The notes beneath the pieces are model-generated. The model saw nothing but the letters and a program-made list of their open reading frames with translations. It was not told where the DNA came from and searched no databases. A DNA stretch of 64,000 nt from Bacillota bacterium (lineage in GTDB: Bacteria > Bacillota > Clostridia > Christensenellales > CAG-138), in NCBI GenBank assembly GCA_023409435.1, contig JAEYHP010000156.1:8261-72260 (forward strand), written 5' to 3'. Below, in pieces: positions 26,394 to 34,822 of the stretch; positions within the stretch are counted from its first letter, which is position 1, and the number at the start of each line of letters is the position of its first letter. Position numbers and translations under genes: made by a program.

Positions 26394-27587
26394 TTAGAAT
26401 AGATTAGATTCACGGAATTTAGCAATTTCCTCGTCGCTGTAACCCAAACCGTGGAGTATTTCGTTGTTATGCTGACCCAGCAACGGGGCGGGGCGGCGAA
26501 TGGTCGTGGGTGTTTCGCTGAACTCGATCGGCGTGCCGATCGCCTTGTATGTGCCGGCGAGAGGGTGCCCAATCTCCTTAATGATGCCGTTGTGAATGAC
26601 CTGAGGATCGTTCACAACATCCTCATAATTGTTGACTTTCGCGCACCAGAAGCCGACTTCTCGGAACTTCTCAACCCAGTATTCAGTGTCCTGCTTAACA
26701 AGAGCAGTCTCAATAATATCATGCAGTTTGTCGCGATCTCTCATCATGACCTTCTTGTTGGGCATAAGCTCTTCAAGGTTGTCGATGCCAATGAGTTCCC
26801 CGAAAAGTTTCACTTTCTCGGAGGCGTTTGTCGCCATGCACATCCAGCCGTTTTGGGTCTTATAGATGCCATATGGCGACTCCTGCAAGAAGTGGCCGGA
26901 GTGGTTCTTTGGCCTCTTAGGCTGGACACCGGTGTTGAGATAATAAGCAATTTCTTGCGACTGCATGTGGATACCGGAATTGAGCAAATTCACCTCAACC
27001 TTTTGCCCTTTGCCTGTCTCACGGGCGCTGATGACGGCGGCAAGCACGCCCACCGTAAGCATCATCGCACTGTACATGTCAACGGCATAGATGCCGCCCG
27101 TAATCGGCCGGCCATCCTGATCGGGCCCGATAATTGTGGTTAAACCGCTCATGCACTGCGCAAGAAGGTCCTGGCCGGGGAGCTTGGCATAGGGGCCGGA
27201 GCTGCCATAACCGAGCGCCTCACAGTAGATGATACGGGGGTTGATATTTTTTGCGTCTTCGTATCCAAAACCTAGCTTATCAAGCGTGCCGGGACGATAA
27301 TTCGTTACGACAACGTCGACATCCTTGAGAAGCTTGTGCACGATCTCCTTTGCGTCTGGGCTTTTGAGGTCCAGCGACAGGCTGCGCTTGTTGCGGTTCA
27401 TGGCGAGGAAGAACGGGCTTTCGCCGCCAAGACTCTCCTGAGCCAAAAACGTACGGTTGAAGTCGCCTACGCCAGGACGTTCAACATTGATGATGTCCGC
27501 CCCAAGGTCTCCGAGCAGTTGAAGAGAAAAAGGAGCCTGCGCAAAATGCGTAAATCCAAGAATTTTTACTCCGTCCAGTGCGCCCAT
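26394..27587 (-). CDS. Family III CoA-transferase (CaiB/BaiF type)
   Basis: Enzymes of this family move CoA between carboxylic acids without a free intermediate. The 397 residues are full length. The opening LDGVKILGFTHFAQAPF, NYRPGTLDKLGFGYE and GYGSSGPY are typical, and the catalytic aspartate is Asp170 in GGIYAVDMYSAMM. Next to a MaoC hydratase and an FAD oxidoreductase it suggests activation of an acid to its CoA ester and its breakdown. The substrate is not evident; relatives act on carnitine, bile acids, formate or 2-hydroxy acids. Confidence 0.9.
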   Translation of the reverse strand: MGALDGVKILGFTHFAQAPFSLQLLGDLGADIINVERPGVGDFNRTFLAQESLGGESPFFLAMNRNKRSLSLDLKSPDAKEIVHKLLKDVDVVVTNYRPGTLDKLGFGYEDAKNINPRIIYCEALGYGSSGPYAKLPGQDLLAQCMSGLTTIIGPDQDGRPITGGIYAVDMYSAMMLTVGVLAAVISARETGKGQKVEVNLLNSGIHMQSQEIAYYLNTGVQPKRPKNHSGHFLQESPYGIYKTQNGWMCMATNASEKVKLFGELIGIDNLEELMPNKKVMMRDRDKLHDIIETALVKQDTEYWVEKFREVGFWCAKVNNYEDVVNDPQVIHNGIIKEIGHPLAGTYKAIGTPIEFSETPTTIRRPAPLLGQHNNEILHGLGYSDEEIAKFRESNLF

Positions 27588-28075
27588 TATTCTGCCTCCG
27601 CCGTTTTGTCTTCTTGGCCATCAAACGCCGAGCGACGGCCAATATACTGCTTGTCTATATAGAAGATGACCGTCTCGCCGCGCTGATTTACGACGTTCAC
27701 GTTCCATGTTACGACGCCAAACTGATCGTTCTTAACGGTTTGATCAATGACTTCTGTCTCGCAGTGGACCGTATCACCGGGATAGGTCGGCTTTACAAAG
27801 CGAACCTTGTCCATGCCATAGTGGATGGAGGGAACCTTGGACGGAGTAATCTCCTTGGCGAAAAAGCCGTCCGCGACGCCAAGAATCAGATCCCCTTGTA
27901 GGATGCAGCCGGTGACCGACGGGTGCTTTTCGCAATATTCCGCGTCGACATGCACCGGATGGGTATTGTCCGAGCAGCCGATAAACAAGCGGATATCTGC
28001 TTCGGTCATCGTTCTGCCGCTGGTCTTCTGCTTTTGGCCGACAGTATAATCTTCAAAATATTTATAGCCCGGCAT
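27587..28075 (-). CDS. MaoC-like (hotdog) acyl-CoA hydratase
   Basis: The 162-residue hotdog protein has the (R)-hydratase motif CSDNTHPVHVD with Asp36 and His42 as catalytic pair. It would add or remove water across an enoyl-CoA or mesaconyl-type CoA. The ATG at 28075 lies 10 bases after AAAGGGGCG and was preferred to an upstream in-frame ATG. It shares one base with the CoA-transferase start, so the two are co-translated. Confidence 0.85.
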   Translation of the reverse strand: MPGYKYFEDYTVGQKQKTSGRTMTEADIRLFIGCSDNTHPVHVDAEYCEKHPSVTGCILQGDLILGVADGFFAKEITPSKVPSIHYGMDKVRFVKPTYPGDTVHCETEVIDQTVKNDQFGVVTWNVNVVNQRGETVIFYIDKQYIGRRSAFDGQEDKTAEAE

Positions 28076-28098
28076 GATAATCGCCCCTTTCAAACGAG

Positions 28099-29451
28099 TT
28101 ATTTCTCAGGAATGAGCACGTTCTGTGCCCTAAGCTGACTTTGAAGCTTTTTGACATCAATTTCTTTAACGTCCTTGCCCTCCTTAACCGCCAGCGCCGC
28201 AGCCACACCACACGCTTCGCCCATGAGCATTGCAGTCGGAATGACGCGCAGCATCTCAATGGCACCGAAATCGCCCGAGATGCAGCGACCGGCCACAAGC
28301 AGGCCTTTGATCGTCTTGGGGAGAAAGCAACGATAAGGGACTTCCTTTAAATTATCATCCGTGCTGAACTGCTTATACGGGGGCTGCGCAACAACAACCG
28401 CATCATCGAACTGTGCGCCTGCCATAAGCTCTTTGCGTGTAATCGTGTATTCACCATCCAGCATACGGCTGCTACGTGTACCAACCTGAGGTGCCGTGTC
28501 AATCACGCAAGCGTGCTCAAACCCGGGGACGTTCGCTTTAAAGTATTCAATGGTGCGCATCATCGCCTGACGAATCTCTATTTCCACGCGGGTGAGATCC
28601 TCAATATCTACCGCGCTGCCCTTGAGAGTTGTGTTGAACCATACGACGTTGCTGATGCTACTTCTCATGTAAAAGCCCATCGGCAGTTCGCCGAAGCTAT
28701 AGCCGCCTTGCACGCCTTTGATGCGCTTCAGGTCATTTGTGATCCTTTCGCCGTTCTCGGCAATTGCGAGGAATTCCTCTGCCTTCTCGCTATCCACGTT
28801 CGCAACACGGAAGACAAGTCCCAGCGGTAGGTTGCCCGTGTTATAATTTTCCCCCGCAGTATAGAATACATCTCCATCGCCGGTGCAGTCGATGACAACT
28901 TTTGCAAGAACAGCCTTGCGGCCTGATTTGGACTCGAAGATCGCGCCCTTGGCAACGCCGTCCTGGATATATGCCTTGCTGAACCACGCATGAAGCAGCA
29001 GCTGGACGCCCGCCTCAAGCGCCATATCGTTCGCGACGCATTTCATCATTTCGGGATCCACGACCGGGCTGTAGCGGACGATTTTGTCCTCACCGCCAGT
29101 GCCGCCATATCTGCGCCACAGTAAAATGTCATCCATGTTGGAAGATCCCCAGCACTCCTTGGGTTGTTCAATAATGCCGTCAACTTTACGCAGACGCTTA
29201 ATCATCTCTTCAACAAGCCCTTTGATCACAAGATTCCCTTTTCCGTCGCACAGGCAATCAAGCAATAGTACATAGCCGCCCGTCGCCATACCACCAAGAT
29301 AGCCATACCGCTCCATCAAGATAACTTTGGCGCCGTTCCGCGCCGCACTAATTGCCGCACATATACCCGCCGGGCCACCACCTACGACCAGTACATCTGC
29401 TTCAACGTGAACTTCAATCTGCTGTCTTTCTTCTACAATAAACTTTTTCAC
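28099..29451 (-). CDS. FAD-dependent oxidoreductase (FAD_oxidored type)
   Basis: The 450-residue flavoprotein has the dinucleotide motif VLVVGGGPAGICAAISAARNG at about 20-39 and a following acidic/Arg-end (LMERYGYLGGMATGG) typical of PF12831-type enzymes. The C-terminal FAD motif reads GRCISGDFGAIEMLRVIP. No cysteine ladder or haem motif is present, so electrons probably leave through a partner. As first gene of the operon it follows the regulated promoter at 29580-29608. Confidence 0.85.
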   Translation of the reverse strand: MKKFIVEERQQIEVHVEADVLVVGGGPAGICAAISAARNGAKVILMERYGYLGGMATGGYVLLLDCLCDGKGNLVIKGLVEEMIKRLRKVDGIIEQPKECWGSSNMDDILLWRRYGGTGGEDKIVRYSPVVDPEMMKCVANDMALEAGVQLLLHAWFSKAYIQDGVAKGAIFESKSGRKAVLAKVVIDCTGDGDVFYTAGENYNTGNLPLGLVFRVANVDSEKAEEFLAIAENGERITNDLKRIKGVQGGYSFGELPMGFYMRSSISNVVWFNTTLKGSAVDIEDLTRVEIEIRQAMMRTIEYFKANVPGFEHACVIDTAPQVGTRSSRMLDGEYTITRKELMAGAQFDDAVVVAQPPYKQFSTDDNLKEVPYRCFLPKTIKGLLVAGRCISGDFGAIEMLRVIPTAMLMGEACGVAAALAVKEGKDVKEIDVKKLQSQLRAQNVLIPEK

Positions 29452-29552
29452 TTTTTATTTGGCTCTCCTAATTAATTGGTTTCCGTTTGATTGGCTCTTC
29501 TGTTTGATTGACCCGTTTGAATAGTCGCGCATAGCATAATTGGAATTTCGAA

Positions 29553-29608
29553 TGTAACTGTATGTAATCTGTTACATAAATATTATCATGCTGTTTCGGA
29601 TTTTACAA
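29553..29608 (-). promoter_or_regulatory. Promoter and operator of the CoA-transferase / liv locus
   Basis: On the minus strand TTGTAA (29603-29608) and TAATAT (29580-29585) are 17 bases apart. Directly downstream, overlapping the expected start, is ATGTAAC followed after 12 bases by GTTACAT (29552-29577 region), with a third TGTAAT-type unit inside. The position suits a repressor; the likely ligand-responsive regulator is the divergent LacI protein, whose own promoter has the same TGTAAC units. Confidence 0.6.
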
Positions 29609-29843
29609 TACCAAAATGCACGTTTTTTTATTTGGAAATTTTTAATTGAATAAGGGGATGAATAGTTAGATGCCCTATCCTAAAACTGGGGGACGGCTCT
29701 CGGTTGAACCGGTATTGAGCCAAACATCCAGCATTTTAGCACCATCTATTCCTCAAGGCGAGCATCCGCCGCTAATCCACCCCCTTAGCTTCTCAATGTG
29801 ACGAACCAAAAAATACGTATTCTCCTGTTGTACAAAAATAACG

Positions 29844-29894
29844 TTGACAACCCCTTCCACGCCTACTATCATAATAATGTAACACATATGTAAC
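29844..29894 (+). promoter_or_regulatory. Promoter and operator of the first LacI gene
   Basis: TTGACA (29844-29849) and TATCAT (29867-29872) are 17 bases apart. Two direct repeats TGTAAC at 29878-29883 and 29889-29894, eleven bases apart, overlap the start site and suggest autoregulation. The rest of the 29452-29933 intergenic region shows no other clear feature. Confidence 0.6.
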
Positions 29895-29933
29895 TACGTT
29901 GTAGAATTTCGATAGTTAGAGGCTTAATGTTTC

Positions 29934-30974
29934 ATGAATATTAGAGAAATTGCAACTCTGGCTGAAACATCCGTTGCTACGGTGTCGCGTGTGATCAACA
30001 ATGACGACTATGTCTCTGATGAGACGCGCAAGCGGGTGTTGGAAGTAATTGAATCAACGGGCTACAAGCCAAATCTTGTCGGTCGGGCGCTGCGTTCGCA
30101 GCGAAGCGGAAAGATTCTGGTACTCCTCCCCTCCATCTCCAACCCGTACTATTCCCGCGTACTTCAAGGAGTGGAGCATCGCGCAAGCGCCTTTGGATAC
30201 GATACTCTCGCCTGCATCACTCACCGTGACCCTGCTTCCGAGACACGGTATCTGGACTTCCTGCGCACCAAGCAGGTGGACGGCGTAATTGGCTTTACCA
30301 GCTCTCTTTCTGCCGAAAAGATACTCAAATTTGCAACGAAGTATCCGTATGTACAGTGCGGTGCGCGCACGAGCGGAGCAGGTATCTGCTACACCTGTAT
30401 TGACAACGTCGCAGCAGCAGAAGAAGCGATTGAATACTTCATTAAAACCGGCCACACACGCATCGCGTTTGTCAATGGAATGTTCGACCGTCCATATGAG
30501 CAGGACCGTGAAGTCGGTTATAAAAACATGCTGCTGAAATATGACATTCCATTCCGAAAGGAATATTTGCTCGGATGTGATTATAACTACAGCAGCGGCT
30601 ATGATAGTTGCAAGGCACTCATGTCCCTACCTGAACCGCCGACAGCAATCTTCACTTCAAGCGATCAGACTGCCGCGGGCGTAACCAAATATCTGCTCAA
30701 GGTTGGTAAAACTCCGGGAAAAGATGTCGATGTGATCGGATTTGACGGCACTTACCTTTCCGACATGTGTACGCCAGCGATTTCATCGGTCGACCAACCC
30801 GGCTACGACATGGGCAAGACTTCATTCGACCTGCTTTACGAGCGGATCACAGACCCGAAATCTATTGTCAAACGGGTTGTAATGGCCCACAAGATAACCC
30901 ATAAGGAGACGACGCGTCCGTTGCCCGACGCTGACAGATCTTCTGCCTTAAAGCGAGAAGAAAGGCATATATAG
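29934..30974 (+). CDS. LacI-family transcriptional regulator
   Basis: The 346 residues begin with a LacI helix-turn-helix (MNIREIATLAETSVATVSRV) and hinge, followed by a type I periplasmic-binding-like sensor (about 60-330). It is transcribed away from the FAD oxidoreductase/CoA-transferase/liv operon and probably represses it until a substrate-derived inducer binds. Both divergent promoters carry TGTAAC elements. Confidence 0.92.
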   Translation: MNIREIATLAETSVATVSRVINNDDYVSDETRKRVLEVIESTGYKPNLVGRALRSQRSGKILVLLPSISNPYYSRVLQGVEHRASAFGYDTLACITHRDPASETRYLDFLRTKQVDGVIGFTSSLSAEKILKFATKYPYVQCGARTSGAGICYTCIDNVAAAEEAIEYFIKTGHTRIAFVNGMFDRPYEQDREVGYKNMLLKYDIPFRKEYLLGCDYNYSSGYDSCKALMSLPEPPTAIFTSSDQTAAGVTKYLLKVGKTPGKDVDVIGFDGTYLSDMCTPAISSVDQPGYDMGKTSFDLLYERITDPKSIVKRVVMAHKITHKETTRPLPDADRSSALKREERHI

Positions 30975-31002
30975 ATACTAGCCGGGCTCATGAAATAGAA
31001 AG

Positions 31003-31039
31003 ACGCCATCCATCTGCCTATACAGATAAATGGCGTTTT
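31003..31039 (+). terminator. Terminator of the first LacI gene
   Basis: ACGCCAT-CC-ATCTG (31003-31016) pairs with CAGAT-AA-ATGGCGT (31023-31036); four T residues end the hairpin. It lies 29 bases after the stop codon. Confidence 0.8.
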
Positions 31040-31181
31040 CATAATGAACAAATCAATCAACGGTCAGGCTGCTTTGCATATTTTTTTGAATGTGTCATGT
31101 TTTTCCGGTGTTGTTATAGGCCGTACTATAAGGCACTTTCTTCAAAATGTCTTACTCTGGCGATATTGTTCTCCACCAGAC

Positions 31182-31211
31182 CCGTTAACCGGCTAGGTTA
31201 GCGGTTTTTTT
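31182..31211 (+). terminator. Orphan strong terminator upstream of the sugar module
   Basis: CCGTTAACC (31182-31190) pairs with GGTTAGCGG (31196-31204) and seven T residues follow. No open gene precedes it within 200 bases after the LacI terminator. A very similar terminator (CCCGCCAACCCGGTTAGCGGG plus T tract) stands at the far end of the module at 39761-39787. Confidence 0.8.
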
Positions 31212-31354
31212 GTTTCTATGTTACCCTGCATAAAATGCTGTTGCATGTCGGCGAATGATTTCTGCCGGTTATTTGGTTGCCTTGACATATTCCGCGCCAT
31301 AGAATCCTGTTTATCTCAGGGTTAAACACAACACGAAGTTTGTATAGCGCGTTT

Positions 31355-31370
31355 TTGTTTCATGAAACAA
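31355..31370. promoter_or_regulatory. Upstream palindromic operator of the PfkB/GH4 module
   Basis: TTGTTTCATGAAACAA is a perfect 16-base palindrome. The same 14-base core recurs at 31489-31502. The position about 100 bases upstream of the promoter start suggests an auxiliary site for DNA looping by the LacI protein encoded at 32416-33420. Confidence 0.7.
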
Positions 31371-31431
31371 TATCATTCAAAGCATTCAAATTATACAAGA
31401 AAATATGGCAGAAATCTTAGGAATAATTCTA

Positions 31432-31460
31432 TTGACAGCATATATTGTTCATACTATACT
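31432..31460 (+). promoter_or_regulatory. Promoter of the PfkB/GH4/ABC module
   Basis: TTGACA (31432-31437) and TATACT (31455-31460) are separated by 17 bases, a near-consensus vegetative promoter. It lies between the two palindromic operators. Nothing else is recognised in 31212-31354. Confidence 0.75.
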
Positions 31461-31488
31461 AATGGCGACGATATGGAACACATCATTA

Positions 31489-31502
31489 TGTTTCATGAAA
31501 CA
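31489..31502. promoter_or_regulatory. Downstream palindromic operator of the PfkB/GH4 module
   Basis: TGTTTCATGAAACA is a perfect 14-base palindrome ending 11 bases before the kinase ATG, so it overlaps the 5' untranslated region about 30 bases after the predicted start. It should act as the main repressor site. Confidence 0.7.
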
Positions 31503-31513
31503 AGAGGTGGCAC

Positions 31514-32419
31514 ATGGCTGCTAAAATCGGTGCGATTAACCTGATCACACTCGATCTCATCTACGCGAATCTTTCCCGAATTCCCGGTATGGGAGAAGAA
31601 GTTTCCACCGACAGCCTGACCGTTTCCCTGGGAGGCGGCCCGGTTGCGGCACTGGTCACGGCCCGGCGCCTTGGTGCTTCCGTCTGCCTCGCGACATGCC
31701 TGGGCGAAGACCATATGAGCGATATCGCCCGCGGCTTTCTGGAGGAAGAGGGGCTGGATTACCGAAGTTTTTATCCCAGCGATTTTACGGCGTCCCCTGT
31801 CAATATAACAAGCGTCATGACCTTTCGAAATCTGGACCGCGCCTTCGTATCCTATTTCCCCAAAACCGATTTTTATCGTGTCAGCACAGATTCCATGTAC
31901 TCGTACCTGAAAAACTGCGTCTTTTGCATCGCTTCCGATCCAAACCCGGAATTGTTTCAAAAGCTGCGGCAGAACGGGTGCAAAACGATTTATGATGTGG
32001 GCTGGCACGACAATCTCAATATAGAGGACCTGCGGGACGTGCTTAAGTTGGTTTATCTTTTTGCACCCAACGATAAGGAAGCTATGAAATTGACAGGCGC
32101 TCCCACTCCCCAGGCGGCCCTGCTTCGGTTAGCGGATTATGTGGAACAGCCCATCGTCAAGATGGGGAAAGAGGGAGCATTGTTGCTGCATCAGGGCCAG
32201 ATCGTGCACGCGCCCCCCACAGCCTTTTTGTCGGTGGATTCCACCGGCGCGGGGGATGCTTTCTTAGGCGGAGTCACTTACGGCCTGCTTCAGGGATGGG
32301 ATATTCTTCGTTGTGTGGAACTGGGCAACTATGCCGGCGGCAAGGCAACCACCGCTATCGGCTGCCTTACGGCAAAATGCAGCATGAAAGAGTTTGAAAG
32401 AATGGGAAGATTGCAATGA
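31514..32419 (+). CDS. PfkB-family carbohydrate kinase
   Basis: The 301 residues have the PfkB signatures GGGPVAALVTARRLGA near 35 and the catalytic DSTGAGDAFLGG near 247-258, with Asp as base. The substrate is unknown; neighbours point to a sugar released by the GH4 enzyme. It is the first gene after the operators and overlaps the LacI gene by 4 bases. The Shine-Dalgarno AGAGGTGG lies inside the region next to the second operator. Confidence 0.88.
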   Translation: MAAKIGAINLITLDLIYANLSRIPGMGEEVSTDSLTVSLGGGPVAALVTARRLGASVCLATCLGEDHMSDIARGFLEEEGLDYRSFYPSDFTASPVNITSVMTFRNLDRAFVSYFPKTDFYRVSTDSMYSYLKNCVFCIASDPNPELFQKLRQNGCKTIYDVGWHDNLNIEDLRDVLKLVYLFAPNDKEAMKLTGAPTPQAALLRLADYVEQPIVKMGKEGALLLHQGQIVHAPPTAFLSVDSTGAGDAFLGGVTYGLLQGWDILRCVELGNYAGGKATTAIGCLTAKCSMKEFERMGRLQ

Positions 32420-33420
32420 ATATTAGGGAAATTTCAAAAATCTGCGGCGTTTCTCCCGCAACGGTATCCAGAGTAATCAACGGCGGCGCCCCGGTAAACG
32501 CTGCCACGCGGAAAAAAATTGAGGATGCCATTCTGCAGCACGGCTATAAGCCGAGCCCCACGCACCTCAAAGGCAAGACGCGCAGCGGAACGGTTGGGGT
32601 TCTGCTTCCGTCGCTGAACCATGTATTTTTTCAAAGGGTACTGGATGTGATTGACGTCTTCCTGATGCAGCAGGGAAAGTACATGGTCGTGTTTCCCGAA
32701 CGCATTCCCAACGCCCTGCAACGGATACAGGCCATGCCTCTTGACGGGATTATACTGCTTTGCGAGGAAACGGACAGTGAAACCGTCAGGCAATTGCATC
32801 GGATGGGGCTCGCCACCGTAATGTGCGGCGCACTTTCCCTGAGCAAGTCCTGTCCGGCCGTTCATGTGGACGATTTGGCCGCCGCCTATGACGGGGTGAA
32901 TTATCTGCTGGGATTGGGACACCGAAAGATAGGCATCATTTCCGATTCCCCCCGGTCCATCAGCTCAGGCTTCCAGCGAATCGCGGGTTGCCGCAAGGCG
33001 ATGGAAGACTATGGGCTTCCTTTCCGGGACGAATGTGTGTTTTCGCAGGGAAGCGACTATAAATGCGGTTATGACGGCGCCAAAAAGCTGATGGCGCGCA
33101 ACCCGGATATTACGGCCATTTTTACGCACAGCGACGCATCGGCGGTGGGCGCCATGTCGGCCCTGATAGATTTGGGGTTGAAAATTCCGCAGGATGTTTC
33201 GCTGCTGGGGTTTGACGATACCGGCCTGGGCGAACAAATTCGCCCGCGTCTGACCTGCGTACACCAGCCAATCGAGGATATCGTCTCAAAAACCCTGGAG
33301 CTGCTGTTCGAAAGTATGGAACATCCCGATATGCAAAGCCCGCCTTCCATTACCCTCCCCCACAGCATAACGGCGCGGGAAAGCTGCTGGGCAATCGACT
33401 CGCTCAAATCTCCGGTTTAG
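32416..33420 (+). CDS. LacI-family transcriptional regulator of the sugar module
   Basis: This 334-residue protein has an N-terminal LacI helix-turn-helix (MNIREISKICGVSPATVSRV) and a sugar-binding-protein-like sensor. It is encoded inside the operon it probably controls, so repression at the two TGTTTCATGAAACA sites would also limit its own synthesis. Confidence 0.92.
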   Translation: MNIREISKICGVSPATVSRVINGGAPVNAATRKKIEDAILQHGYKPSPTHLKGKTRSGTVGVLLPSLNHVFFQRVLDVIDVFLMQQGKYMVVFPERIPNALQRIQAMPLDGIILLCEETDSETVRQLHRMGLATVMCGALSLSKSCPAVHVDDLAAAYDGVNYLLGLGHRKIGIISDSPRSISSGFQRIAGCRKAMEDYGLPFRDECVFSQGSDYKCGYDGAKKLMARNPDITAIFTHSDASAVGAMSALIDLGLKIPQDVSLLGFDDTGLGEQIRPRLTCVHQPIEDIVSKTLELLFESMEHPDMQSPPSITLPHSITARESCWAIDSLKSPV

Positions 33421-33431
33421 GGGGAGAAACC

Positions 33432-34796
33432 ATGAAAAAGCTGACCATCATCGGCGGAGGCAGCGTACGTGCGCCCTTCTTTGCACATAGTCTCGCAAAG
33501 CGCGCGTCGGAACTCAACATCTCTACTTTATGCCTGTACGACAACGATCCCGAAAAACTGCGTATCATCGGAACGCTGGCCAAACACGTAACCAATCAGG
33601 TGAATCCCGCCTTACAGGTTCTGCTTGAAACAGACGCAACAAATGCGATTACGGGCACGGATTACTTCGTTACCACCATACGGGTTGGCGGAGACCATTC
33701 CCGGGTACTTGACGAGCAGATCGCGGTGAAGAACGACGTGCTCGGCCAGGAAACCACCGGGGCGGGAGGTTTCTTTATGGCCGCCCGCAGCATACCGGCG
33801 CTGGAGGGTTACTGCAAACAAATCAAAGCCCTGGCTCCTCAGGCGTGGATTTTTAACTTTACCAACCCATCGGGTTTGGTGACCCAAGCTCTGCGTTCGC
33901 TCGGATATGACAGAGTGATCGGCATCTGTGACACACCCAGTTCCACCAAACTGCGCATCGCACAGGCAATGGGCTATGACAACGACGCATTTTCCATGGA
34001 ATTTTTCGGCCTGAACCATCTTTCCTGGGCGCGCCGGGCCGTCTATCAGGGCGAAGAGGTAATGGAGCGCATTCTCTCCAATCCGGCTATTACCCAAAAG
34101 GTAGGAGAACTGGCGATGTTCGACCCGGAATTGATTCGGCTGATCAGGCATATCCCCAACGAGTATCTTTATTATTTCTATTACCGTGATAAGGCTTTGA
34201 ACAACATCAGAAAAGCAGGCACAACCCGTGGGCTTACCATAGAGGAAAACAATAAAAAAATGATGGCTGAGCTCCGGCATATGGATCTCGATGGGAATGC
34301 GGCCGAAGCCTTGCAGGTTTATCTTTCCCACATGTATGCCCGCGAGTCCTCCTACATGCAGATTGAAACCACCAAGCAGGTCATGCATGTGCCCGACAAA
34401 CTGGTTATGCCGGAGGGACAGGGTTATGCAGGCATCGCAATGGATTTTGCCGCCGCAGTGGAAAGCGGCGTAAGCCGCCAGGTTGTGCTCTCGGTGCCCA
34501 ATAACGGCAGCATTCGTGGCCTTGCCGACGATGATGTGGTTGAAATCACCTGCAATGTGGATAAAAGCGGACCTGTTCCGGTCAAAATCGGCTCGGTCGG
34601 CAGTGAGCTTTTCTCCATTATATGGGCGGTAAAGGCATATGAGAGACTTTCTGTGGAAGCTATTCTGAGCGGCTCAAGACGCTTGGCGGTACAGGCCCTG
34701 ATGGCGCATCCTCTGATTGGATCCTATAATGTCGCAGAAAACCTTGTAGCGGATTTTATGCAGCTGCAAAGCAAGTATGTAAGATGTTGGGAATAA
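33432..34796 (+). CDS. Glycoside hydrolase family 4 (6-phospho-glycosidase / alpha-glycosidase type)
   Basis: GH4 enzymes cleave glycosides by an NAD+- and Mn2+-dependent redox-elimination route in the cytoplasm. The 454 residues start with the NAD motif IIGGGSVRAPFF. The family motifs QETTGAGGFFMAARSIP and NFTNPSGLV follow, with metal ligands Cys166 in GICDTPS and His196 in GLNHLSW. Many members need a 6-phosphate on the substrate; whether this one does cannot be read by eye. It is in the same transcript as the kinase and importer. Confidence 0.9.
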   Translation: MKKLTIIGGGSVRAPFFAHSLAKRASELNISTLCLYDNDPEKLRIIGTLAKHVTNQVNPALQVLLETDATNAITGTDYFVTTIRVGGDHSRVLDEQIAVKNDVLGQETTGAGGFFMAARSIPALEGYCKQIKALAPQAWIFNFTNPSGLVTQALRSLGYDRVIGICDTPSSTKLRIAQAMGYDNDAFSMEFFGLNHLSWARRAVYQGEEVMERILSNPAITQKVGELAMFDPELIRLIRHIPNEYLYYFYYRDKALNNIRKAGTTRGLTIEENNKKMMAELRHMDLDGNAAEALQVYLSHMYARESSYMQIETTKQVMHVPDKLVMPEGQGYAGIAMDFAAAVESGVSRQVVLSVPNNGSIRGLADDDVVEITCNVDKSGPVPVKIGSVGSELFSIIWAVKAYERLSVEAILSGSRRLAVQALMAHPLIGSYNVAENLVADFMQLQSKYVRCWE

Positions 34797-34822
34797 CTGC
34801 AACATGATAAGGAGGTATTTTC

